Shown piece after piece: positions 16,631 through 26,005 of a stretch of DNA of 64,000 nucleotides (position 1 is its first letter; each line of letters starts with the position of its first letter). Source of the DNA: JACVRW01 sp963821275. GTDB lineage: Bacteria; Actinomycetota; Thermoleophilia; Solirubrobacterales; Thermoleophilaceae. Both the position numbers and the translations under genes were made by a program. A model generated the notes under the pieces. The model was not told where the DNA came from, did no database searches, and saw nothing but the letters and a program-made list of their open reading frames with translations. The stretch is taken from NCBI GenBank assembly GCA_963821275.1, contig CAWGDF010000004.1, forward strand, positions 186,001-250,000. The letters run 5' to 3'.

Positions 16631-17795
16631 ATGGCAGGCCTCGACGAGGAGGTCGGCTCCGCCCCGGAGGCCGAGCGCAAGGGCCTCGCCGGCTTCCTGC
16701 TGAGCGGGGAGGGCTGGCCGTACCTGCTGGTCCCGTTCATCCCCATCGCGATCGTGCTCGAGCTGGTTCACGCGAGCGCGGCGCTGATCTTCTTCGCCGC
16801 GGCGATCGGGGTGATCCCGACGGCGGCGCTGATGGGCCGGGCGACCGAGGAGCTGGCCGACCGCTCCGGGCCCGGCATCGGCGGCCTTCTCAACGTGACG
16901 TTCGGCAACTTTCCGGAGCTCCTGATCGCGTTCTTCGCTTTGATCGAGGGGCTGCAGGAGGTGGTCAAGGCATCGATCATCGGCTCCATCCTGGGCAACC
17001 TCCTACTGGTGCTGGGCGTGTCGATGCTCGCCGGCGGCCTGCGCCGCGAGCGCCAGACCTTCAACCCGACCGCCGCTGCCTCGCAGGCCACCATGCTCGT
17101 GCTCGCGGCGGGTGCGCTGGCGATGCCGGCGGTGATCCAGCTGATCAAGGGCGGCGGCCTGCCCACGCCGGCCGACGAGGATTTCGTGCACGTGGAGAAC
17201 ATCGAGTGGGACTCGCTGGCGGTGGCCATCGTCCTGCTGGTGACCTACGTCGCCGGTCTGCATCTTCTCCCTCATCACCCACCGGCCTGTCTTCAACCCC
17301 TACGAGGAGGATTCCCGCCACGACGGCGAGGAGCCGTGGAGCGTCCGGCGCTCCGTCGCCTGGCTCGCGGTCGCCGGCATCGGGGTCGGGATCATGTCCG
17401 AGGTCCTCGTGGGCTCGATCAGCGAGACGGCCGAGTCGATCGGGCTGAGCGAGTTCTTCATCGGGGTGATCATCGTCGCCATCGTCGGCAACGCCGCCGA
17501 GCACTGGGTGGCGGTCTACTTCGCCGTGAAGGACAGGATGGACCTGTCGGTGAACATCGCCATCGGCTCGAGCGCCCAGGTGGCGCTGTTCGTGGCGCCC
17601 GTGCTCGTCGTGCTGTCGTTCTTCTTCGGACCCGAGCCGCTGGCGCTCGTCTTCAACGGCTACGAGGTCGTCGCCGTGCTGCTGGCCGGCCTGATCGCCA
17701 CGCTAGTCGCCCTGGACGGGGAATCGACGTGGTTCGAGGGAGTCCAGCTGCTGGCCCTCTACGTGGTTCTGGGAATCACGTTCTTCTACGCCTGA
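16631..17795 (+). CDS. Calcium/proton exchanger (Cax family, one frameshift)
   Basis: About 387 aa in two frames joined at ~17262, where one extra C follows a CTG codon. It has two inverted halves of hydrophobic helices. Each has the acidic alpha-repeat helix: NVTFGNFPELLIAFFALIEG in the first and VGNAAEHWVAVYFAVKDRMD in the second, the latter close to the GNAAEH of CAX/ChaA exchangers. These membrane proteins expel Ca2+ in exchange for protons. It lies 6 bases after sucD and just before a SERCA-like ATPase, so calcium handling appears linked to the upstream metabolism. Confidence 0.85.
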
Positions 17796-17868
17796 CGGCC
17801 GCCCGATACCCTCAGAACCAGCCAAGGGGGTCAGGACAAAGCGTCACCAGCGGCGGACAGGTCGACTC

Positions 17869-20601
17869 ATGCCGAGGCTCGGGAGGTACCCGGGCCTCCG
17901 CTTCCGAGCCCCTGGCACGGCCTCGAACTCGACGAGGTCGCCGAAGGCTCGGCACGTCCCTTGAGACGGGGCTGACGGCCGAGGAGGCGGCCCGGCGGCT
18001 GACCGAGTTCGGGCCCAACGAGCTGGAGGCCGCCCAGCGGCATCGCCGTGGAGCCTCCTGCTCGACCAGTTCAAGAACGTCCTCATCATCATCCTGCTGA
18101 TCGCGTCGGCGCTCTCGGCGGTGCTCGGGCACGCGATCGAGGCCGTCGTCATCACCGTGATCGTGCTGTTCGCGGTGCTGCTCGGCTTCGTCCAGGAGTA
18201 CCGCGCCGAGCGCGCCATCGAGGCGCTGCGCGAGATGGCGGCGCCCACGGCGACCGTGCTCCGCGACGGCGAGCCGAGTGGAGGTCCCGGCGCGCGAGCT
18301 CGTCCCCGGCGACGTCATCCTGCTCGCGGCCGGCGACAGGGTGCCGGCCGACGGGCGGCTGATCGAGGCCGTCAACCTGCAGGTCGAGGAGGCCGCGCTG
18401 ACCGGCGAGTCGCTGCCGGTCGAGAAGCAGACGCGAGCCGCTCGCCGGGCGACGAGCTGCCCGTCGGCGACCGCACGAACATGGTCTACGCCGGCACGGC
18501 CGTGACCTACGGCCGCGGCCGCGCGGTGGTCGTCGCCACCGGCATGCACACCGAGTTCGGCAAGATCGCCCGGCTGCTCCAGACGGTCGAGACGGAGCAA
18601 GACGCCGCTGCAGCAGAACCTCGACCGGGTCGGGCAGACGCTGGCCCGCGTCGCGGTCGTCGTCGTGCTCGTCATCGTCGGCCTCGGCCTGTTCCGCGGC
18701 CAGCCGTTCCTCGAGATGCTGATCTTCGGCATCGCCTGGCGGTCGCCGTCGTGCCCGAGGCGCTGCCGGCCGTGGTCACCATCTCGCTGGCGCTCGGCGC
18801 GCAGCGGATGGTCAAGCGCAACGCGCTGTCCGCCGCCTGCCCGCGGTCGAGACGCTGGGCAGCATCTCCGTCATCTGCTCGGACAAGACCGGCACGCTGA
18901 CCAAGGACGAGATGACCGTCGCGCAAGATCTTCGTCGCCGGGCGAGCTGCTCGAGGTCTCCGGCGCGGGCTACGAGCCGCGAGGGCGAGTTCTCGCGCGA
19001 CGGCTCGCCGGTCGAGCCGTCGCGAGCCGGTCATCGAGACTGCTGCGCGCGGCGGCCCTCGCCTCCGACGCGCGCATCGTGCACGACGAGGCCGACGGCC
19101 AGTGGCAGGTCAAAGGCGACCCGACCGAGGGCGCGCTGGTCGTGGCCGCGGCCAAGGCCGGGCTGGACAAGCGCGAGCTCGACGCGCAGTTCCCGCGCGT
19201 GGACGAGATCCCCTTCACCTCCGAGACCAAGCGCATGACCACGCTGCACGAGACGCCGCGAGGGCGTGGTCGCTTATGCCAAGGGCGCGCCGGAGGTGAT
19301 CCTCGAGTCGTGCACGCGGCAGCTGTCGGCCGACGGGCGAGACGGCGCTCGACGACGACGCGCCGGCGAGGCGCTCCTGGACGCGGCGCAGCAGATGGCG
19401 GGCGAGGCGCTGCGCGTGCTGGCGGTCGCCCGCCAAGCGCGACGCCACGCTCGAGACCGCCGAGCGCGAGATGACGCTTCCTCGGGCTGGTCGGGATGAT
19501 CGACCCGCCGCGGCCCGAGGCCAAGGCCGCGGTCCAGACCTGCGAGGAGGCCGGCATCAAGTCGGTGATGATCACCGGCGACCATCCGCTCACCGCGCAG
19601 GCCGTCGCCCGCGAGCTGGGCATGCTCAACGACGGGCCGCGTCGTCACCGGCGCCGAGCTCGAGGCGATGGACGACGCCGAGCTCGAGCGCGAGGTCGAG
19701 GACATCGAGGTCTACGCCCGCGTCTCGCCGGCGCACAAGCTGCGCGTCGTCACGGCGCTGCAGAAGCAGGGGCCACGTCGTCGCGATGACCGGCGACGGG
19801 GTCAACGACGCGCCGGCGCTCAAGAAGGCCGACATCGGCATCGCCATGGGCATCACCGGCACCGACGTCACCAAGGAGGCGGCGGCGATGACGCTGACCG
19901 ACGACAACTTCGCCTCGATCGTCGCGGCGGTCGAGGAGGGCCGCGGCATCTTCGGCAACATCAAGAAGTATCTGATGTACCTGCTCGTCGTCGAACATCG
20001 GCGAGATCGGCCTGATGGCCGGCGCGACGCTCGCTGGGCTGCCGCTGCCGCTGACCGCGGTGCAGATCCTCTACGTCAACCTGGCCACCGACGGCCTGCC
20101 GGCGCTGGCGCTGGCCGTCGACCCGCCGGAGACCGACCTGATGCGCCGCCCGCCGCGCGACCCGCGCACGGGCATCTTCACCGGCCGGTCGTCATGCTGA
20201 TGCTGGTCGGCGGGCTGTGGTCCGCGGTCGATCAACCTCGGGCCTGTTCGTCTGGGCGCTGACCTCCGGGCAGCAGCTGGCCAGGAGGCGATGACGATGA
20301 CGTTCGTCTCGCTCGTGCTGATCCAGTTCTTCAAGGCTTACAACTTCCGCTCCGACCGCCACTCGGTGCTGCGACCGGCCCTTCGCCAACAAGTGGCTGA
20401 ACCTCGCGATCGTCTGGGAGCTCGCTGATGCTGGTGCTGGTGATCAACGTGCCGTTCCTGCAGGACGCGTTCGGCACGACGACCCTCTCGGCCGAGGAGT
20501 GGCTGCGCGTCGCCGGGCTCGCGTTCCTGATCGTCCCGGTGCTCGAGACCACGAAGTGGCTGTTCCGGCGGGGCCTGGTCGGGCCGTTGCAGCCCGCCTG
20601 A
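17869..20601 (+). CDS. SERCA-type P-type Ca2+ ATPase (many single-base indels)
   Basis: About 900 aa spread over all three plus frames. Order: N-terminal cation-ATPase domain (LETGLTAEEAARRLTEFGPN), actuator TGES (ALTGESLPVEKQ), M4 PEALPAVV, phosphorylation site CSDKTGTLT, hinge TGDGVNDAPAL, M5 SSNIGEIG, M6 NLATDGLPALAL. The M4 Glu, M5 Asn/Glu and M6 Asn/Thr/Asp positions match Ca2+ ligands of SERCA, so the substrate is probably Ca2+. I could place about 27 indels; every one can be repaired at a third codon position, so I treat the gene as intact in nature. The ATG at 17869 is the likely start, but the first ~15 codons are uncertain. It follows the Cax gene directly. Confidence 0.8.
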
Positions 20602-20641
20602 GCCGCCCTACCAGCGTCCGGGGGTACGTACGGTCTGAGCC

Positions 20642-21368
20642 ATGGAACTGGTCGCAGGTGGTGTCAGCGTGTTCCTGGCCTCCTTCCTGGGGGGAGTCAC
20701 CGGCTTCGGGTACTCGCTCGTCGCGACGCCGCTGCTGCTTGTGGTGGGCTTTCCCCTTCCCTTCGTCGTGACCGTCAACCTCGCGCTTGCCTTCGTCACG
20801 AGGATCTCCGTGGCATATCGCTTTCGGGCCGACCTGTCGCCACGCCGCGTGGCCGGCCTGGTGGGCGGGAGCATCCCCGGGCTCTGGCTCGGGGGCCCAG
20901 GTTCTCGCGACCGTGCGCGAATCGGCGATCAAGCTGGGAGCGGGCCTGATCGTGATGCTGGCCGCAGTCCTCCTCTGGCGCACGGCGTCCGCTCCGCCGC
21001 CGCGGCCGCTGCCCGGAGCAGCGGTGGCGGCCGGCTTCCTCGGCGGGTTCCTCGGCTCGGCGACGTCGCTCAACGGCATCGCTCCGGTGGTGCTGCTCGC
21101 GCGCGACAAGGCGGCGCCGCGGAGCTTCCTTGCCGATCTGGCTCTCTACTTCGTCGTCTCGAACGCGATCGGACTGCTCATCCTGGCGGCGGTCGGGGCG
21201 TTCGACACCGACGCGCTCTTTCCCGCGTTCGTGGTGTGGTTGCCGGGCTCCCTGGTCGCCAACTGGCTCGGCACGACCCTGACCCCGCGGCTGCCCGAGC
21301 TCGCGTTCAGGCGGCTCACGCTCGCGATCGTGTTCGCGGCCGGCGCGATAACGGTGTTCACCGCGTAG
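20642..21368 (+). CDS. TSUP (TauE/SafE) family membrane transporter (one frameshift)
   Basis: About 241 aa with roughly eight hydrophobic segments. The two repeated TSUP signatures are visible: GGVTGFGYSLVATPLLL near the start and GFLGGFLGSATSLNGIAPVV in the middle. One extra G near 20897 shifts frame between SIPGLWLG and AQVLATVRESAIKLGAGL. TSUP proteins export or import small organo-anions such as sulfite, sulfoacetate or glycolate-like acids. Near glyoxylate and oxalate genes, a C2-acid exporter or importer is plausible, but the substrate cannot be read from sequence. Confidence 0.78.
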
Positions 21369-21524
21369 CGGGAAACCTGCAGGAAGAAGGGGCGGTAGGT
21401 TTCGGCGCCTCGCTTACCAGGTATCTGGAATACGAGAGGGGTCAGGTGCGAGGGAGAACTGGTCTGTCAGGCGGGGGATGTCGCGCCACGCCGGTCCTTC
21501 CTTCCGTGATGCGGAAAACACTTA

Positions 21525-21553
21525 TTGACATACGGGAAGCCCCCCGTTAGGGT
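21525..21553 (+). promoter_or_regulatory. Sigma-70 type promoter for the glyoxylate operon
   Basis: A perfect -35 TTGACA (21525-21530) and a -10 TAGGGT (21548-21553) are separated by 17 bases. The first codon of hyi is at 21563, so the transcript would have little or no leader. Purine-rich repeats (CGGAAAA at ~21512 and CGGGAAG at ~21533) flank and overlap the -35 and could be operator half-sites for the IclR regulator encoded at the end of the operon. Confidence 0.65.
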
Positions 21554-21562
21554 CCACCACCC

Positions 21563-22368
21563 ATGCGCTTCTGCGTCAACGTCTCGATCCTGTTCACCGA
21601 GGTCCCGCTGCTCGAGCGCTTCGCGCCGTGCGCGCGAGGCGGGCTTCGACGCCGTCGAGCTCTGGTGGCCGCGCGGCGAGGACCTCGCCGCGGTCTGCAG
21701 GCGGCGATCGAGGACGCGGGGGTCGAGGTGGTGCTGCTCAACTTCGACGCGGGCGACATGCCCGCCGGCGACCGCGGGCTGATCAGCGATCCCGAGCGCC
21801 AGGAGGCGTTCCGGGCGAACGTGCCCGTCGCGCTCGAGCTGGCAGCCGCGGTGGGCTGCACGAAGCTCAACGCGCTCGCGGGCCACGAGCTGCCCGAGCT
21901 CGGGCGCGAGGCGCAGCTCGAGCTCGCGCGCGAGAACGTCCGCTTCGCGGCCGACGCTGCCGGCGGAGCAGGGCGCCGCAGGTGCTGATCGAGGCCGTCA
22001 ACACGTACGAGAACGGCCCCTACCTGCTGCCGCGCACCGTGGCCGCGCTCGACTTCGTGGCAGCCGTCGGGCGCGACGAACGTCGCGCTGCAGTACGACG
22101 CGTACCACATGCAGCGCATGGAGGGCGACCTCACGGCGACGATCGAGCGCCACTTCGGCGAGATCGCCCACATCCAGGTCGCCGACAGCCCGGGCCGCGG
22201 CCAGCCCGGCACGGGCGAGATCAACTTCGACTACGTCTTCCAGCCGGCTCGAGGAGCTGGGCTACGACGGGCACGTCGGGCTCGAGTACAAGCCGCCGGC
22301 GAGGCGACACCGAGGAGAGCCTCGCGTGGCTGCCGCGCGAGCGGCGCGGCAGTCGCGCGCGGGCCTGA
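21563..22368 (+). CDS. hyi: Hydroxypyruvate isomerase (several single-base indels)
   Basis: About 266 aa TIM-barrel of the AP-endonuclease-2 fold, read over several frames. Segments fit the family in order: MRFCVNVSILFTEVPLLERF, GFDAVELWWPRGEDL, NFDAGDMPAGDRGLISDPER, CTKLNALAGHELPE, LIEAVNTYENGPYLL (catalytic Glu), ALQYDAYHMQRMEGDL, IQVADSPGRGQPGTGEINFD and GYDGHVGLEYKP (second Glu). It interconverts hydroxypyruvate and tartronate semialdehyde beside glyoxylate carboligase. Indels near 21648, 21703, 21966, 22072, 22246 and 22302 break the frame; those I could place fall at third codon positions. Confidence 0.82.
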
Positions 22369-22380
22369 GAGGAGCAGCGG

Positions 22381-23301
22381 ATGCCGGAGACGATCGGATT
22401 CATCGGCCTGGGCGTCATGGGCGCCCCGATGGCCCGCAACCTCGTGGAGGCGGGCCACTCGCTCGTCGTCCACAGCCGCATCCGCGGAGCCCGTCGACGA
22501 GCTGGCGGAGGCCGGCGCCGAGCACGGCGCTCAGCCCGCGCGAGGTGGCCGAGCGCGCCGACGTCGTGATCACGATGCTGCCCGACTCGCCGGCCGTCGA
22601 GGCGGTCGTGTTCGGCGACGACGGCGTGCTGGCCGGCGCGTCGGAGGGCGACCTGCTGATCGACATGAGCACGATCCACCCGACGGTGTCGGTGGCGGTC
22701 GCGCCGCGGCCGCGCGAGCGCGGCGTGGCCGCCCTCGACGCGCCGGTCAGCGGCGGCGACGTCGGCGCCCAGCGAGGGCACGCTGTCGATCATGGTCGGC
22801 GGCGAGGCCGCCGACTTCGAGCGCGCGCGGCCGCTGTTCGAGGTGCTCGGCAAGACCATCGTCCACGTCGGCGAGCCCGGCGCCGGCCAGGTCGTGAAGG
22901 CCTGCAACCAGGTCGTCGTCGCGGTGACGATCGCGGCGGTCAGCGAGGCGCTCGTGCTCGGCTCGAAGGCGGGCGTGGACCCCGAGCGGATCCTCGACGT
23001 CCTCGGCGGCGGCCTGGCCGCCAACAAGCGTCATGGAGATGCGCCGGCGCAACTTCCTCGAGCACGACTTCACGCCCGGGCTTCCGCATCGACCTGCACC
23101 ACAAGGACCTCAACATCGCGCTGGAGTCCGGCGACGCCTACGGCGTGCCGCTGCCCGTCACCGGCGCTCGTGCAGCAGTACTTCCGCGCGCTGCGCGCCA
23201 AGGGCCACGGCGGCGACGACCACTCCGGCCTGCTCCAGCTCGTCGAGGAGCTCGCCGAGCACCGGATCGGCAGCGCAGCGCCTGACCGCCACCACAACTG
23301 A
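22381..23301 (+). CDS. glxR: 2-hydroxy-3-oxopropionate (tartronate semialdehyde) reductase (several indels)
   Basis: About 305 aa beta-hydroxyacid dehydrogenase. The N-terminal Rossmann motif GFIGLGVMGAPMARNLVEAG, the substrate loop APVSGGDVGAQ...GTLSIMVGG, the catalytic lysine region GQVVKACNQVVVAVTIAA and the C-terminal FRIDLHHKDLNIALE are all present but in shifting frames. It reduces tartronate semialdehyde to D-glycerate with NAD(P)H. It lies 12 bases after hyi and is followed 12 bases on by gcl, forming the textbook glyoxylate-to-glycerate set. The indels (about 22489, 22535, 22775, 23031, 23081, 23165) behave like those in hyi. Confidence 0.85.
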
Positions 23302-23313
23302 AGGAGGCACGCC

Positions 23314-25077
23314 ATGCCCCGCATGAACCCGATGGAGGCCGTCGTCCGCGTGCTGGAGGACGAGGGGGTGCAAGGTCGCCTTCGGCGTGCCCGGCGCGGC
23401 GATCCTGCCGCTCTACGAGGCGATGCGTCACTCGAGCATCCGCCACCTGGCCGTCCGCCACGAGGAGGGCGGCACGCACGCCGCCGACGGCTGGGCGCGG
23501 ATCACCGGCGAGCCGGGCATCTGCATCGGCACCTCGGGCCCGGCCGGGACGAACATGATCACCGGCCTCTACACGGCGCTGGCCGACTCGATCCCGATGA
23601 TCTGCATCACCGGGCAGGCGCACACCGACGTCCTGCACAAGGAGGCCTTCCAGGCCGTCGACATCGTCGACATCGCCCGGCCCGTGTGCAAGTGGGCCTA
23701 CCAGGTCAAGGAGACCGCGCAGCTGCCGTGGGCGTTCCGCGAGGCGTTCCGCGTCGCGCGCGAGGGCCGGCCCGGGCCCGGTGCTGATCGACCTGCCGCT
23801 CGACGTCCAGAAGGGCGCGGAGATCGACTACGACCCGACGGCGGACCGCCGCGCTGCCGTTCGTCCGCCCCGGCGCGAACCCGGCGGCCATCGCCGCCGC
23901 GCTCGACCTGCTGGCCGGGCGCGAGCGCCCGCTGATCCTGGCCGGCGGCGGCGTGATCCTGGCCGACGCCGCCGAGGAGCTCGTGGCGCTCGCCGAGGAG
24001 CTGCAGATCCCCGTGTCGCCGACGCTGATGGGCAAGGGCGCGATCCCCGAGGACCACCCGCTGTGGGCCGGGATGGTCGGGATCCAGACCTGTCAGCGCT
24101 TCGCGCAACCAGATCTTCCTCGAGAGCGACGTCGTGCTCGCCGTCGGCGCGCGCTTCGGCGACCGCCACACCGGCGATCTCGACGTCTACCGCGGCGACC
24201 GCAAGTTCATCCACGTCGACATCTCGCCCCAGCAGATCGGCCGCGTGTTCCCGGCCGACCTCGGCATCGTCAGCGACGCCAAGCTCGCGCTCGGGCGCTG
24301 CAGCGGGCAGGCGGCGGAGCGACCGGCGGCCGCCGCGCGACGACTGGGTCGGACCGCGTCGCGCACCTCAAGGAGACGCTGATGCGGCGGACGGACTTCG
24401 ACGACGTGCCGATCAAGCCGCCGCGCGTCTACCAGGAGATCAACGAGTACTTCGACCCGCGACACGGTGTTCGTGACCGCGATCGGCCTCTACCAGATCT
24501 GGAGCGGCCAGTTCCAGCACGACCTACAAGCCGCGCCACTACCTGTGCTGCGGCCAGGCCGGCCCGCTCGGCTGGGAGGTCCCCGCCTGCATCGGGGCCA
24601 AGCTCGCCGCGCCCGACAAGCTCGTGGTCGGCGTCGTCGGCGACTACTCCTTCCAGTTCCTGATGGAGGAGGTCGCCGTCGCCGTCCAGTACGAGGTGCC
24701 GTTCGTGCTGGTGATGGTCAACAACGGCTACATGGGCCTCATCCGCCAGGCCGAGAAGAACTACGACATGAACTACGAGGTCAGCATCTCCTACGAAGGG
24801 CCCGAGCGGGCACCCCGGCATCGACCACGTCGCGGTCATGAAGGCGATGGGCGCCGACGGCGTAAGGGTCACCGAGCCGGGCGAGATCGCCGGCGCGTTC
24901 GACTGGGCGGTGGCCCAGGCGAGCAAGAGCGCCAGGTGCCGGTGCTGGTCGAGATCATGGTCGCGCCCGAGGACGACGCCGCCATGGGCAAGTCGATCGA
25001 CCACGTGCGCGAGTTCGAGCCCGTCGAGCGCAGCGGTGCCCGACCCGTTCGCCGCCCTGCCGGAGCTCGCGGGCTGA
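23314..25077 (+). CDS. gcl: Glyoxylate carboligase (many single-base indels)
   Basis: About 585 aa ThDP enzyme closely following recalled E. coli Gcl: FGVPGAAILPLYEAMRHSSI, TSGPAGTNMITGLYTALADS, KEAFQAVDIVDIARPV, SPTLMGKGAIPEDHPLWAGM, VDISPQQIGRVFPADLGIVS, CGQAGPLGWEVPACIG, GDYSFQFLMEEVAVAVQYEV and VNNGYMGLIRQAEKNYDMNY. It condenses two glyoxylates to tartronate semialdehyde plus CO2. An oddity: where E. coli Gcl has Val in RHVEG, this reads RHEEG, restoring the usual ThDP-activating glutamate. At least ten indels break the frame, those I placed again at third codon positions. An AAGGAGG site precedes the ATG. Confidence 0.85.
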
Positions 25078-25094
25078 CGCGGCGTAGCTCCGGG

Positions 25095-25949
25095 ATGCGA
25101 AACCGCCTTCCGAGCCGCGGAAGCTCGTCGGCAATGGCGACGCGCGCCGCGACCGCGTTCAGTCGCTCGACCGCGCGCTCGACGTGCTGGAGGCGCTGGC
25201 GAGCCGCGCGGCGAGCTCGGGGTCTCGGAGGTCGCGGCCCGCACCGGGCTGGTGGTGAGCACCGCGCACCGGCTGCTGGCCAGCCTGGCCGACCGCGGCT
25301 ACGTCGGCCAGAACCCGGCGAACGGCCGCTACGCGCTCGGCTTCAAGGTGCTCGAGCTGGCGGGCGGGCTCGAGGCGCGGACCGTCGCGCTCTGCGGCCG
25401 CCGCCCGCCCGCACCTCGAGCGCATCCAGCGGGCGACGGGCGAGACCGCGAACCTCGTGATCCTCGATGGCCGACCGGGTCGTCTACGTCGACCAGGTCG
25501 AGGGCTCGCACAGCATGCGCATGTTCACCGAGCTGGGCAGCTCCGCGCTGGCGCACACCACCGGCTCGGGCAAGGCGATCCTCGCCTACCGGCCGGCGGA
25601 GGCGATCGCGAAGCTCTACCCGCGCGCGCGCGAGCCGTTCGAGCGCCTGACGCCGCGCACGCATCACGACGCTCGCGGCGCTGCGCGACGACTTCGTGCG
25701 CATCCGCCGGCGCGGCTACGCGCTCGACGACGAGGAGCACGAGGAGGGCGTGAGCTGCGTCGCGACGCCCGTATTCGACGCCACGCGGCGATGGCGTGCG
25801 CGGCGATCAGCATCTCCGCTCCAACGGCCCGGATCGTCCACGCGGACACGGACGAGGTCGGTCACCTCTTGAGTGATCACGCGGCCGCGATCTCAGCCAC
25901 CCTGGGATACGATGCGGCCACCGAAAACACGCGTACAGACACCGCCTAA
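25095..25949 (+). CDS. IclR-family transcriptional regulator (several indels)
   Basis: About 260-285 aa. The N-terminal winged helix is recognisable (VQSLDRALDVLEALA, then GVSEVAARTGLVVSTAHRLL and GYVGQNPANGRYALGFKVLE). The C-terminal effector domain reads VVYVDQVEGSHSMRMFTELG, AHTTGSGKAILAYRPAE, RRRGYALDDEEHEEGVSCVA and AISISAPTARI. IclR proteins sense glyoxylate, pyruvate or aromatic acids; following gcl it probably controls the hyi-glxR-gcl operon. The start is unsure: ATG 25095 or 25134, because an indel lies between either ATG and the conserved frame, which has an in-frame stop just upstream and no start of its own. Confidence 0.8.
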
Positions 25950-26005
25950 TGGACCTTCGAAGGTTGGATTTGATTCGCCCAGCTTTGAGGAGAGAGTGAG
26001 CGATC

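Noticed and set aside
17869..20601. Programmed ribosomal frameshifting as the reason for the many frame changes
   Set aside because: Dozens of shifts per operon, in both directions, without a shared slippery sequence or downstream structure, cannot be programmed frameshifting.
17869..25949. Reading the broken ATPase, hyi, glxR, gcl and iclR genes as pseudogenes
   Set aside because: All active-site motifs are intact, and indels fall only at wobble positions where both alternatives are usually synonymous. Decaying genes would show stops, substitutions and indels at all codon positions.
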